From assembly GCA_046538945.1 (NCBI GenBank), contig JBKHHW010000001.1, positions 26,117 through 90,116 of the forward strand: a stretch of DNA of 64,000 nucleotides, in the 5' to 3' direction. Position 1 is the first letter of the stretch; each line of letters opens with the position of its first letter. Positions 43,817-53,016 of this stretch are shown piece by piece. The notes below the pieces were generated by a model, which saw nothing but the letters and a program-made list of their open reading frames with translations, was not told the DNA's origin and ran no database searches. The translations under genes and the position numbers were made by a program. Origin of the DNA: JAEZKC01 sp046538945 (lineage in GTDB: Bacteria > Fibrobacterota > Chitinivibrionia > Chitinivibrionales > Chitinispirillaceae).

Positions 43817-45400
43817 TCATTTCTGATATTCGCTCAGTTCGATACCCTTGTTATGCTCGGTAAAGAATTGAAGGTGCCAGTCACTCGGAAACAGCAGTAC
43901 CTGCTGCCCCGATCCGTCCAGGGCCAGCTGAGCCCCCATGGGTATATGCATCTCGCTCTCTTGCAGAGGCCTATCAGTCAGGACCCAGCGCGCCATGGTC
44001 CACGGTGCCGCCTCCAGACGTGACTGAGCCCCATACTCCGCCTCGAGCCGATACTTCACCAGATCAAACTGCAGCGGTCCCACTGCGGCCAGAAGTGGAA
44101 TTTTCTGATGAGCGGAAGGTATTTCGAACAGGTGAATAAGCCCCTCCTGTATGAGCTGCAGAAGCCCCTCCCTGAACCGCTTGTAGTTGGATGGGAGCGG
44201 ATTGTGAATATAGGAAAAACACTCCGGAGGAAATCGCGGGATCTCATTGTATTCTATGGAGAGATCCTCGCTGAGAGTATCACCGATCCGGAAAGAATCT
44301 CCTCCCACCACCCCTATCACATCTCCCGCATAAGCCTCATCAACGGAAATGCGCTCACGACCGAACACGTTGCTGGAATTGGAAAGCCGCAGATTCCTAC
44401 CAGTGCGGACGTGAATCACCGACATATTGCGATTGAATTTTCCTGAAACGATCCGGATAAAAGCCATGCGGTCCCGGTGCTTAGGATCCATATTGGCCTG
44501 TATTTTGAAAACAAAACCGGAAAACGATTCTTCCGATGGTTTTATTGACCTCTCATTACTTATTCTTGGGAGCGGCGGAGGTGAAAACTCCAGAAAACCG
44601 TCAAGTAAAAGCTGAACACCGAAATTATTGGTGGCGCTGCCGAAAAAGACCGGAGTCGTTTTTCCGGCCAGAACATCATCATCACAGAAATCCACTCCTG
44701 CATGTTCCACCATCTCCATCTCTTCACAGGCGGTCTCATATGCCGAAGGGCTTAGTCTTTCCTTCACAACCGGATCGGAAAGGCCGTGAGTAGCGACAGG
44801 CGCCCGGAAGACACCACCGGGTGTGCGTTCAAAAAAATGGGCCTGAGCGGTCCTGCGGTCGTATACACCTTTGAAATCCACTCCGGACCCCAGGGGCAGA
44901 TTCATAGGATAAGCTCCGATATTCAGAACCTGTTCTATTTCATCCAGAATTGCCAGTGTATCAAGAGCAGGCCGGTCCATCTTATTAACAAATGTAAAAA
45001 CAGGCGTATTACGTTTCCTGCATACCTCAAACAGTTTGCGGGTCTGTTTCTCGATTCCCTTACCGCCGTCAATCACCATCACCACCGAATCCACAGCCGT
45101 AAGCACTCTGTAGGTATCCTCGGAAAAGTCCTTGTGACCGGGGGTGTCCAAAAGATTGACTCTGAAGCCCTTGTAATCGAAATTGAGAACTGTTGAACTG
45201 ACAGATATTCCTCTCTTTCGCTCAAGCTCCATCCAGTCCGATACCGTGGAGCGTTCCTTTTTCCTGGCTGTCACAGAACCGGCCAGATGTACAGCCCCTC
45301 CATAAAGCAGAAATTTTTCCGTGAGAGTGGTTTTTCCTGCATCCGGATGAGAAACGATGGCGAAAGTTCTTCTGCGGGATGATTCCTGCTGAACTGTCAT
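43817..45400 (-). CDS. prfC: Peptide chain release factor 3
   Basis: GTPase that removes RF1/RF2 from the ribosome after termination. 527 residues with SHPDAGKTTLTE (G1), RGISVSSTVLNF, DTPGHKDFSEDTYR (G3), NKMDRPA (G4) and the RF3-specific C-terminal domain (VGPLQFDLVKYRLEAEYG). ATG 45400 has no ribosome site at normal spacing; it overlaps the stop of a seven-codon upstream ORF, so coupling is likely. Confidence 0.95.
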   Translation of the reverse strand: MTVQQESSRRRTFAIVSHPDAGKTTLTEKFLLYGGAVHLAGSVTARKKERSTVSDWMELERKRGISVSSTVLNFDYKGFRVNLLDTPGHKDFSEDTYRVLTAVDSVVMVIDGGKGIEKQTRKLFEVCRKRNTPVFTFVNKMDRPALDTLAILDEIEQVLNIGAYPMNLPLGSGVDFKGVYDRRTAQAHFFERTPGGVFRAPVATHGLSDPVVKERLSPSAYETACEEMEMVEHAGVDFCDDDVLAGKTTPVFFGSATNNFGVQLLLDGFLEFSPPPLPRISNERSIKPSEESFSGFVFKIQANMDPKHRDRMAFIRIVSGKFNRNMSVIHVRTGRNLRLSNSSNVFGRERISVDEAYAGDVIGVVGGDSFRIGDTLSEDLSIEYNEIPRFPPECFSYIHNPLPSNYKRFREGLLQLIQEGLIHLFEIPSAHQKIPLLAAVGPLQFDLVKYRLEAEYGAQSRLEAAPWTMARWVLTDRPLQESEMHIPMGAQLALDGSGQQVLLFPSDWHLQFFTEHNKGIELSEYQK

Positions 45401-45420
45401 CTTGTGTTTTTAACTCCCAT
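45397..45420 (-). CDS. Seven-codon upstream ORF (MGVKNTR) coupled to prfC
   Basis: ATG 45420 stands six bases after GGAGG (45431-45427), the only strong ribosome site before prfC. It reads M-G-V-K-N-T-R and stops at TGA, which overlaps the prfC ATG as ATGA. Ribosomes terminating here would restart on prfC. A leader peptide ending in UGA before a release-factor gene suggests termination-dependent control; this is inference. Confidence 0.5.
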   Translation of the reverse strand: MGVKNTR

Positions 45421-45578
45421 ATGCTGCCTCCGGGCCCGGTCAATAGCGCACAGCTTTCAAACAGACTGAAAACAGCTTTTAATTTTTTTTGATTAATTAT
45501 CTGCCGGATTACGAACAGACCCGATAAAACGATGTGATATTCTGAAGCGATTATTAACAGAAAACACCCGAAGCGCTG

Positions 45579-45604
45579 AAAAAAAAAGGGGGATCAAATC
45601 CCCC
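45579..45604 (-). terminator. Intrinsic terminator of the accD-accA-carboxyltransferase operon
   Basis: Minus strand GGGGGAT (45604-45598) pairs with ATCCCCC (45594-45588), three-base loop, followed by nine T. Strong terminator six bases after the stop codon. Confidence 0.88.
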
Positions 45605-45609
45605 AACTT

Positions 45610-47640
45610 TCAGATTTCCTCGATTCCGATGAGCGGCTGATCTTTATCCACCGCCTCACCATCCTGCACCAAGACTTTGACGATCTTGCATTTTACCGGA
45701 GAGGAGATTTCGTTGAAAAGCTTCATAGCCTCTACGATACACACCTTCCCCCCTGCTTCCACGACATCGCCTTCCTTAACAAAGGAAGGCTTTCCCGGGC
45801 CGGGGGCGGAATAGAATGTGCCTACGAGAGGGGCATTAATGGTGCGGCTGAAGGATTCTTCCTTTTTCGCTTCCGGCTCTGCTTGTGCAGCGGAAAGCTG
45901 TTCTGCTTTCTTTGCCTGGGGCTGAGCCTGTGCGGCAGCAGAATCGGCCACGGTCACATCCACCGAAGGTTGCGCTGGCATGGATGTTACGGGTGCACTG
46001 CCGGCCGGCCTCACAGACAGATGATAATCACCCTTGCGGAACACTATCTCCTCCATCTTCAAACCGTCTATTTTCTGAAGAAGCTCACCGGCAACCCCTT
46101 CAATATTCAGAGACGCTGCGGGAGCTGGCGGAGCCTCGGGGCGCTCAGTTTCGGGTTTGGGTTCAGGTTTGGCTTTCCCTTTCAAAAGTTCCTCAACTGC
46201 CTCATCCTGCTGTCTGACTTTCTGAAATTCGATTTCTGCAGGTGATTCAGGACGCTCCTCAGAGGGAAGAGCACGCCACTTGAAATACTCAAGTGCCGGT
46301 TCAGGAAGAAGCACATAGGAGATGATATCCTCTTCATGCTGAATGAGAGCGGGATCCACACCGTCCGTTGCCTTTGGCAGCATCGGACTTAGCCTATCGG
46401 CGGGACGAAATGTGATCGGCTCCTCATCCTTGAGTATTTTCTTGATCATCTTTTCAGAGATAGGGGCTGGCGATCTTCCGTAAAGACCTTTCACATAATC
46501 CCTTACTTCATTAGGAACGATCTTGTAACGTTCACCCGAAATCACATTCATGACCGCCTGAGTACCCACTATCTGACTTGTGGGAGTGACAAGCGGGGGA
46601 TACCCCAGATCCTCGCGAACTTTGCTCACTTCATCCAGTACCTCCGGAAGTTTGTCAAGCGCCTTCTGCATTTCAAGCTGAGAGCGGAAATTGGAGATCA
46701 TCCCTCCGGGAATCTGATGGATAAGAATCTCCGGATCTATGTAAGCGACCGAAGCAGATGAAGTTTTACGCTTGGGGGCCAATTCGGCAAAATACCTGGC
46801 GGTCTTTTCCATGGCCTCCATATCAAGTTCTGCCGAATAATTAGTCTCCGAGAAAATTGCAGCCATAGTTTCCACCGGAGGCTGGGAAGAAAAGCCGGAC
46901 ATGGGCGAAATGGCACAGTCGATTGCTCCGGCACCGGCTCTTACACCTTCCACATAAGTCGCAATCGCCATTCCGCTCGAGGCATGGCAGTGCAGCTGAA
47001 TCGGAATATTCACTTCCTTCATAAGTGCCGAAACAAGACGTTCTGCGGAGATCGGCGAGAGAATCCCCGCCATATCCTTTATACAAAGAGAATCGGCTCC
47101 CAAAGCCACCTGCTCTTTTGCATACTGCACGTACTTTTCAACCGTATGTACAGGTGATAACGTGTAGGCCAGAGTTCCCTGAGCGTGCCCGCCGTGTTTT
47201 TTAACAGCTTTTATCGCGGCTTCCAGATTTCTGGAATCATTGAGAGCATCGAACACTCTGAAAATGTCAATCCCGTTTTCACACGCCAGAGCCACAAAAC
47301 GATCCACCACATCATCAGCATAATTACGGTAGCCAACCAGGTTCTGTCCTCTGAGAAGCATCTGCAAAGGAGTGTTCTTCGCCTTCGACTTGATGAGACG
47401 AAGACGCTCCCAAGGATTCTCCCGCAAAAAACGAAGACATACGTCAAAAGTCGCTCCTCCCCAGACCTCAAGAGAGTAATACCCGACCTTGTCGATGACA
47501 TCGATGATATTCATGATATCATCGGTTCTCATGCGGGTGGCCCAAAGAGACTGATGAGCATCACGCAGAGTCGTGTCGGTCACTCTGAGAGGTATTTTGT
47601 GCAGTTGGTCTTCTGTTTTGCTTTTTGGTGATTTGGTCAT
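45610..47640 (-). CDS. Pyruvate/oxaloacetate carboxyltransferase fused to an AccB-type biotin carrier
   Basis: 676 residues. The first 300 form the DRE-TIM carboxyltransferase of PycB/OadA (TDTTLRDAHQSLWATRMRT, CIKDMAG, LHCHASSGMA); about 310-450 is the conserved PYC/OADA domain. After a Pro/Glu/Ala linker, residues about 520-676 look like complete AccB rather than the usual OadA tail: a helix-strand (EGVAGELLQKIDGLKMEEI...HLSVRP), a Pro/Ala linker, then APLVGTFYSAPGPG and the biotin site EAMKLFNEI. It follows accA by 21 bases. It may move CO2 onto pyruvate (or off oxaloacetate) and also serve as carrier for the AccA-AccD transferase. No biotin carboxylase gene is in the window. Confidence 0.85.
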   Translation of the reverse strand: MTKSPKSKTEDQLHKIPLRVTDTTLRDAHQSLWATRMRTDDIMNIIDVIDKVGYYSLEVWGGATFDVCLRFLRENPWERLRLIKSKAKNTPLQMLLRGQNLVGYRNYADDVVDRFVALACENGIDIFRVFDALNDSRNLEAAIKAVKKHGGHAQGTLAYTLSPVHTVEKYVQYAKEQVALGADSLCIKDMAGILSPISAERLVSALMKEVNIPIQLHCHASSGMAIATYVEGVRAGAGAIDCAISPMSGFSSQPPVETMAAIFSETNYSAELDMEAMEKTARYFAELAPKRKTSSASVAYIDPEILIHQIPGGMISNFRSQLEMQKALDKLPEVLDEVSKVREDLGYPPLVTPTSQIVGTQAVMNVISGERYKIVPNEVRDYVKGLYGRSPAPISEKMIKKILKDEEPITFRPADRLSPMLPKATDGVDPALIQHEEDIISYVLLPEPALEYFKWRALPSEERPESPAEIEFQKVRQQDEAVEELLKGKAKPEPKPETERPEAPPAPAASLNIEGVAGELLQKIDGLKMEEIVFRKGDYHLSVRPAGSAPVTSMPAQPSVDVTVADSAAAQAQPQAKKAEQLSAAQAEPEAKKEESFSRTINAPLVGTFYSAPGPGKPSFVKEGDVVEAGGKVCIVEAMKLFNEISSPVKCKIVKVLVQDGEAVDKDQPLIGIEEI

Positions 47641-47661
47641 GACGGGAATTCCTCTTGAAAG

Positions 47662-48615
47662 TTATTTGGTGAATTTTCCCATGGCCGCAAACTTTTCAAA
47701 CCGTTTTGCCATTAATTTCGATAATGAAAGGGATGATAGTTTTTTCAGATGTTTCAGAACAGTTTTTTTAATCTCATCTGCGGTCCCCTGGTGATTATGA
47801 TGCGCTCCTCCCGCGGGTTCCTGCACGATTTCGTCAATCACACCCAGGGAAAGAAGTGACGTGGCGGTGATCTTCAGCGCCTCGGAGGCCTGAGGTGAAA
47901 AGGAAGCATCGCGCCACAGAATGGACGCACAGCCCTCGGGAGAGATGACAGAGTAAACCGCATTGGAAAGCATAAGCACCACATCCGCAACCCCGATTCC
48001 CAGTGCGCCGCCACTTCCTCCCTCACCTGTCACTATAGTGACAACAGGGACTTCCAGTCTTGCCATTTCGGTCAGGTTGCGTGCTATTGCCTCGGCCTGC
48101 CCCCGTTCCTCAGCTTCCAAACCGGGATATGCTCCCGGAGTATCGATGAAAGTAACGACCGGGATGTTGTACTTTTCAGCCAGATGCATCAGCCTCATAG
48201 CTTTGCGATACCCCTCCGGCTGGGCCATTCCGAAATTCCGTTCTATATTCTCTTCAACATTCTTTCCCTTGCTGTGCCCGATCAGCATGACTTTCTGATT
48301 ATCCAGAGTCGCGAATCCGCCAATCAGCGCATGATCATCACCGTAGCAGCGGTCTCCATGGAGTTCTACAAAATCTGTAAACATCAGCGAGATGTAATCA
48401 TGAAGAACAGGACGGCGGGGGTGACGGGCAACCTGAACGGTTTGCCAGGGAGAGAGATTGCCATAGATCTCCTTCTTGCGCTCCTCGCACTTTCTCTCCA
48501 ACTCCTCTATCTGAGCGCTGAAATCGCCTTTATTCTCAGCCGCAAGAGTTTTGAGCTTATTTATGGCTTTTTCCATTTCCGCTATAGGCTTTTCAAAATC
48601 AAGCTCACGTTCCAT
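47662..48615 (-). CDS. accA: Acetyl-CoA carboxylase carboxyltransferase alpha
   Basis: With AccD transfers the carboxyl group from biotin to acetyl-CoA, the first step of fatty acid synthesis. 317 residues: coiled N-terminus (FEKPIAEMEKAINKL), VQVARHPRRPV, ELHGDRCYGDDHALIGG, PGAYPGLEAEERGQAEAIA and GEGGSGGALGI, all standard. Gap to accD eight bases. Confidence 0.97.
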   Translation of the reverse strand: MERELDFEKPIAEMEKAINKLKTLAAENKGDFSAQIEELERKCEERKKEIYGNLSPWQTVQVARHPRRPVLHDYISLMFTDFVELHGDRCYGDDHALIGGFATLDNQKVMLIGHSKGKNVEENIERNFGMAQPEGYRKAMRLMHLAEKYNIPVVTFIDTPGAYPGLEAEERGQAEAIARNLTEMARLEVPVVTIVTGEGGSGGALGIGVADVVLMLSNAVYSVISPEGCASILWRDASFSPQASEALKITATSLLSLGVIDEIVQEPAGGAHHNHQGTADEIKKTVLKHLKKLSSLSLSKLMAKRFEKFAAMGKFTK

Positions 48616-48623
48616 GATGCCTC

Positions 48624-49460
48624 TTACCGGTTGTAATATGAAAGGATTCTGTAAAGAGTGCTCTTCATCTCTCTCCGATGTACGACTTTGTCAATGAAGC
48701 CATGCTCCATCACAAATTCCGCCGTCTGGAAGTCAACGGGAAGTTTCTGTTTGATCGTCTGCTCGATCACCCGCCGTCCGGCAAATCCCACTAACGCTCT
48801 GGGCTCGGCCAGGTTCACATCCCCCACCATCGCATAGGAAGCCGAAACACCGCCTGTGGTGGGATCAGTCAGAACTGAAATGTAGGGAATTTTTCTTTCA
48901 TTGAGACGGGAAACAGCAGCACAAGTCTTGGCCATCTGCATCAGGGAGAGAATTCCCTCATGCATTCTGGCACCTCCGGAAGCGGAAAACACAATATAGG
49001 GGATTTTGTGATCATAAGCGTAGTTAGCCGCCAGTAAAATCTTCTCACCGGTACCCGACCCGAGACTACCGCCTAAAAAACGAAAATCCATCACTCCGAT
49101 AACCACTTCGAGACCGTTAATCTTACCGGTCCCAGTCACAATGGATTCATTCAGCTTAGTTTTTGACCGTGCCTTCTCCACCTTATCCACATAGCTTCCC
49201 TTGCTATCTATGAAGGCCAGAGGGTCCGAAGGCCGGATCTGCTCATACATTTCCTTGAAGGTTCCAGAATCGAGAGTAAGACCGATGCGCTCATAAGCGG
49301 TCAGTTTTCCATGCCAGTCACAGTTTGGACAGACACTCCGATTGTTGCTGAAATCCTCTTTGAAAATATGAGCGCCGCAGGATCTACAGCGGATCCATAT
49401 CTCATCCTGAAGCTTTTTCTTGGCCTCTCGTTCGGATTTGGTCTTGATGAACCAAGGCAT
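48624..49460 (-). CDS. accD: Acetyl-CoA carboxylase carboxyltransferase beta
   Basis: 278 residues. N-terminal C4 zinc ribbon (CRSCG ... CPNCDWHGK, residues about 26-49) that can bind nucleic acid, then the crotonase-fold domain with SGGARMHEGILSLMQM and LTDPTTGGVSASYAM. First gene of accD-accA-carboxyltransferase; promoter candidate at 49558-49585. Confidence 0.97.
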   Translation of the reverse strand: MPWFIKTKSEREAKKKLQDEIWIRCRSCGAHIFKEDFSNNRSVCPNCDWHGKLTAYERIGLTLDSGTFKEMYEQIRPSDPLAFIDSKGSYVDKVEKARSKTKLNESIVTGTGKINGLEVVIGVMDFRFLGGSLGSGTGEKILLAANYAYDHKIPYIVFSASGGARMHEGILSLMQMAKTCAAVSRLNERKIPYISVLTDPTTGGVSASYAMVGDVNLAEPRALVGFAGRRVIEQTIKQKLPVDFQTAEFVMEHGFIDKVVHRREMKSTLYRILSYYNR

Positions 49461-49557
49461 ACGTCAGTTCCCCGATGGATTGAATTCAAAAAATGCTTAT
49501 CGACAGCTGGTTCTCACACCGAGGGAGTTCCCCCTCACAAAACCAGAGTAAACTTAC

Positions 49558-49585
49558 AATATAAATTGTGGATGGGTTTGGTAAA
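49558..49585 (-). promoter_or_regulatory. Promoter candidate for accD-accA
   Basis: Minus strand TTTACC (49585-49580), 16 bases, TATATT (49563-49558), leaving a leader of about 90 bases. Confidence 0.45.
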
Positions 49586-49789
49586 CATTTTCTGCGGTAA
49601 TACAAGATTGTCACAACCGTGCGATCGCATTTTGAATCGGACATTTTGTACTGACTCGGTATAAACAACCCGGATATTTGGAACTCTTAACTTAAAAATG
49701 TATGGAATTATTTCAAAATCGTGCTGTCTTGAAGTAAATTGTGAGCCAAAGGAAAGGGCAATCAGATCTGTATGACCGGCCTTAATTCA

Positions 49790-49818
49790 TTGCCATACCG
49801 TCCAGTTTGGTATATAAT
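49790..49818 (+). promoter_or_regulatory. Promoter of the diguanylate cyclase gene
   Basis: TTGCCA (49790-49795), 17 bases, perfect TATAAT (49813-49818), predicted leader about 58 bases. Confidence 0.7.
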
Positions 49819-49883
49819 AATGATAAGAGCCTATTGAATGAACAGACAACCCGGCTTGATTTGATTCTCTAACGGATGGTTAC

Positions 49884-51056
49884 GTGAAAATTCCTGAATT
49901 CAAAAAATTCTGCACACAATTCGGAAAAACAGGCGAAAAACCAGTATTCCGAATTGTGTTGTTGAATTCAGTATTCGTGTTTTTCAATGCGGCGATTGCC
50001 TCCGCCGCCTTCATTCTCCCGCTGAAATGGTACATCCTGCTTCCTATGCTCGCAGTTCTCCTTCTGTGGAACTGGTTTTTCACTTTTTCACTGAACAAAC
50101 AGATGGAGTCGGATGCTGCCGCCATCAAAAAAAACGGTCTTCTCTTCAGACGCTTCCAGAACACAGCCAAATACTTCGAAAGCATCCTCCAGGACACCAC
50201 AGACATAATCATCTCACTGGATAAGGACAACTTCATCTTCAAATTCAACAACGGTGCTCAAAGCCACTTCGGATACAGCCAGGAAGAAATTCTGGGAGTG
50301 CCCTTTGAAAGCCTTTTCATAAACCCTGAAGACAGGGAAAAGATCCATCGTCCAATAAAGAGCGGATCTAAATCCACCAGCGCGGAAGTGCCGATGAAGA
50401 CCAAATCCGGGCAGAAAATCATAGTCAACATGTGCATCTCCAAAATGAAAGACGGTGGCTATGTGGTTACAGCTCAGGACATTACAGAAAAAAAGAAGCT
50501 TGAAGAAGAGCTCAAGAGTAAAAACGAGCAACTGAACAAACTTGCCATAACCGACAACCTGACCGGACTATTCAACTCCCGCCATTTCTATAAAGCCATC
50601 AAGGGCGAACTTTCCCGACTCAAGCGCTATCCGGGACGAAAACTGGCCATCATCTACATGGATGTGGATCGCTTCAAGGAATTCAACGACACAGAAGGTC
50701 ATCAAATGGGAGATCATGTCCTCAGATCCCTGGGGAAAGTGATAGAGGTATGCATCAGAAAAGATGTAGATGCCGGGTTCAGATACGGTGGTGACGAATT
50801 CGTCATCATACTTCCGGATACCGATATGCACCAGGCCAAAGTAGCCGCTCAAAGAATCCAGAATCAGTTCGGGGCATTCAAATTCGGTCAAACCAGCCTG
50901 TCAATCGGAATTGCAGACGCACTGCCGGATGATGATGAGAAAACACTGGTGCGGCGAGCCGATTTCGCGATGTACAAGTCAAAAAAAGAGGGAAAGGCCA
51001 GCATTACCCTTGCCGAACAGTGCCAGGATTCAACTGAAGCCGTCCAGAACACATGA
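49884..51056 (+). CDS. Membrane PAS-GGDEF diguanylate cyclase
   Basis: Makes cyclic di-GMP from GTP. 390 residues: two membrane helices (about 22-68) with almost no periplasmic loop, a PAS domain (about 95-205, DIIISLDKDNFIFKFNNGAQSHFGY), a short signalling coil, then a GGDEF domain (LAITDNLTGLFNSRHF; active site GGDEF at 302-306, YMDVDRFKEFND metal site). The product-inhibition I-site reads KxxD instead of RxxD, so feedback control may be weaker. GTG start 49884. Its 3' end overlaps the convergent methyltransferase gene by 53 bases. Confidence 0.92.
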   Translation: MKIPEFKKFCTQFGKTGEKPVFRIVLLNSVFVFFNAAIASAAFILPLKWYILLPMLAVLLLWNWFFTFSLNKQMESDAAAIKKNGLLFRRFQNTAKYFESILQDTTDIIISLDKDNFIFKFNNGAQSHFGYSQEEILGVPFESLFINPEDREKIHRPIKSGSKSTSAEVPMKTKSGQKIIVNMCISKMKDGGYVVTAQDITEKKKLEEELKSKNEQLNKLAITDNLTGLFNSRHFYKAIKGELSRLKRYPGRKLAIIYMDVDRFKEFNDTEGHQMGDHVLRSLGKVIEVCIRKDVDAGFRYGGDEFVIILPDTDMHQAKVAAQRIQNQFGAFKFGQTSLSIGIADALPDDDEKTLVRRADFAMYKSKKEGKASITLAEQCQDSTEAVQNT

Positions 51057-51756
51057 ACATGCATATAGCTCCGCTTGCCGCCACGTTGAGCGACTCCACA
51101 GCCTTTTCCAAAATCGGTATTCTGAACACACGGTCAGAGGAGCAGAGCACCCCTCTGGTCAAACCACTTCCCTCACTGCCCAAAGCAAGTACGTGTTTTG
51201 AAAGACCCGTGAAATCAACATTTTCACTTCCACCCAGATCCGCAGATATCAGTTGATAACCGGACTTTCTGAGCTGAGACACACACTTCAAGTAATCATC
51301 CGTTCTTCTGATCCAGACAGAAAGCACCGAACCGGCGGTGGACTGAACTACCTTGGGAGAAAAAGGATCTGCACAGTTTGCACTCAGAATGCACCCGCAA
51401 TAACCCAGAGCCGCAGCACTGCGGATCAGGGAACCCACATTTCCCGGGTCCTGGACGTGTTCCAGAAGCAACACCGCATTGCCTACATTCAGAGGCAGTT
51501 GGGATGAATATACCTGAGGAGGTATTCTCACCACCGCGGCTATTCCCTGAGGTGTGCGCGAAGAACAGATGGAACTCATTTTCTGAGAGGAAATGATCCG
51601 TGCACAAACAGAATGATTTTCATACTCTACGACCATTTCTTCTGTGCAAAGGAGCTCGTCAACATCATTTTCATGCTGGGACAACACCTGCTCCACAGCC
51701 CGCTTTCCCTCGATCAGAAAGAAACCCGACTCCCTCCTGACTTTAGACTGAGACAA
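51004..51756 (-). CDS. TrmH/SpoU-family RNA 2'-O-methyltransferase
   Basis: 250 residues. An N-terminal RNA-binding domain (GFFLIEGKRAVEQVL), then the SPOUT knot with LLLEHVQDPGNVGSLIRSAAALG (motif 1), HVLALGSEGSGL (motif 2) and RIPILEKAVESLNVAASGAI (motif 3). Substrate, 23S rRNA or tRNA, cannot be told from sequence. TTG start 51756 keeps the conserved N-terminus, but no ribosome site is visible and TATAAA lies only a few bases upstream. Confidence 0.9.
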   Translation of the reverse strand: MSQSKVRRESGFFLIEGKRAVEQVLSQHENDVDELLCTEEMVVEYENHSVCARIISSQKMSSICSSRTPQGIAAVVRIPPQVYSSQLPLNVGNAVLLLEHVQDPGNVGSLIRSAAALGYCGCILSANCADPFSPKVVQSTAGSVLSVWIRRTDDYLKCVSQLRKSGYQLISADLGGSENVDFTGLSKHVLALGSEGSGLTRGVLCSSDRVFRIPILEKAVESLNVAASGAICMFMCSGRLQLNPGTVRQG

Positions 51757-51820
51757 TGATTTATACCATGCCAGAGGTTTCAGAGTTCACCCCACCTCAA
51801 ATGATCCAGTCACAAAACAG

Positions 51821-51851
51821 AAAAGAGAAGAGCCGATCTTCAGCGCTTCTC
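51821..51851 (-). terminator. Terminator of the ffh-rpsP-rimM-trmD-rplS operon
   Basis: Minus strand GAGAAGCGC (51851-51843) pairs with GCTCTTCTC (51833-51825) with one mismatch and a nine-base loop, followed by TTTT and further T-rich sequence. Confidence 0.65.
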
Positions 51852-51884
51852 TTAAGACTTCATCGACATATCTTTATCAGGCTA

Positions 51885-52238
51885 TCAGGACTGCTTTTTC
51901 TTTTCCTTAATTCTGGTGGCCTTACCTACTCGTCCGCGCAGATAGTAAAGCTTTGCCCTGCGGACACGTCCCCGCTTGATAACCTTGATATCAGAGATCA
52001 GCGGTGAATGGGCGGGAAAAACCCGTTCCACATAGACATTTCCGGATGACTTGCGCACTGTAACAGTGTAGCCGATTCCGGAACCGCTTGTCTGAATGAC
52101 AACGCCCTGGAACTGCTGGATTCTTTCCTTGTCCCCTTCACGAATTGTAAAGGACACGTTGATCGTGTCGCCGGGCCCGAAATCCAGCTTACGATCGGTC
52201 AACTGCTTCTTTTCCACCGCTTTAATGATATCCTGCAC
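51885..52238 (-). CDS. rplS: Ribosomal protein bL19
   Basis: 117 residues with [47 protein letters not shown] and the basic tail [30 protein letters not shown] start 52238 behind GGAGGTG. Last gene of the classic rpsP-rimM-trmD-rplS order. Confidence 0.98.
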   Translation of the reverse strand: MQDIIKAVEKKQLTDRKLDFGPGDTINVSFTIREGDKERIQQFQGVVIQTSGSGIGYTVTVRKSSGNVYVERVFPAHSPLISDIKVIKRGRVRRAKLYYLRGRVGKATRIKEKKKQS

Positions 52239-52296
52239 CGGACACCTCCAATTTTTGTACCGTATGACTATTAGTTTATTTTCCTGACCTAAACCT

Positions 52297-52986
52297 TCAC
52301 CCTTTTTCCAGAAGATCGGGCCTGCGCTGCCGCGTTATCTCCAATGCCTTCTCATGCTGCCACTTTCTGATGTTTGCATGATGTCCGCTCAGAAGAACTT
52401 CAGGCACCCTTACTCCCTCAAACATCTCCGGCCTGGTATACTGAGGATGACTCAGCAGACCTGAATAAAAAGAATCCGCCTCGGCACTGTCCCTGTTGCC
52501 CAGAGCCCCCGGGAGCAGTCTGGTGACCGCATCAACCAGTACCATCGCCGGAATCTCTCCTCCGGACAAAACATAATCCCCGATCGAAATCTCCATATCC
52601 ACATACTTGTCCTGAATTCGCTGGTCGATTCCCTTGTAACGCCCGCACAGAATGATAAGAGACTTTCGAGGCAGAAGACTCTTGACTGTTTCCTGGTCCA
52701 GAAGCTTTCCCTGAGGGGTCATATACACCACCAAAGGAGAATGCTCCTTCAGCCTTTCCCTTGATGCGGTTATAGCTTTTGCAAGCGGCTCGGGTTTCAT
52801 GAGCATTCCCGCATCGCCCCCGTAGGGATAATCATCAACAGTCTGATGCTTCACATCTTCGGAATAATCCCGGATATTGTGTATGTCAATGGTAACAAGT
52901 CCCTTCTGAACAGCCCTTTTTATGATGCTGTCCGAAAAGGCACCCCTGAACATTTCCGGAAAGAGTGTCAGTATATCAAAGAACAT
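52297..52986 (-). CDS. trmD: tRNA (guanine37-N1)-methyltransferase
   Basis: 229 residues. SPOUT knot enzyme that prevents frameshifts at G37. Shows [66 protein letters not shown] and [11 protein letters not shown], all TrmD-specific. Confidence 0.98.
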   Translation of the reverse strand: MFFDILTLFPEMFRGAFSDSIIKRAVQKGLVTIDIHNIRDYSEDVKHQTVDDYPYGGDAGMLMKPEPLAKAITASRERLKEHSPLVVYMTPQGKLLDQETVKSLLPRKSLIILCGRYKGIDQRIQDKYVDMEISIGDYVLSGGEIPAMVLVDAVTRLLPGALGNRDSAEADSFYSGLLSHPQYTRPEMFEGVRVPEVLLSGHHANIRKWQHEKALEITRQRRPDLLEKG

Positions 52987-53016
52987 CCTCTACAACCTCA
53001 AGCACGGAAGAAACCG

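Larger units (their letters stand above)
49461..49883. other. Divergent intergenic region accD / diguanylate cyclase (423 bases)
   Basis: Holds promoter candidates on both strands (49558-49585 minus, 49790-49818 plus). The remaining sequence is A/T-rich. A 60-codon minus ORF at 49486-49668 has no ribosome site and overlaps the accD promoter, so I do not annotate it. No riboswitch was recognised. Confidence 0.5.

Noticed and set aside
45222..45443. prfC made by frameshifting from the upstream ATG
   Set aside because: The upstream ATG frame stops at TGA overlapping the prfC ATG; simple coupling explains the layout and no slippery site is seen.
49486..49668. 60-codon minus ORF upstream of accD
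   Set aside because: Covers the accD promoter region and has no ribosome site.
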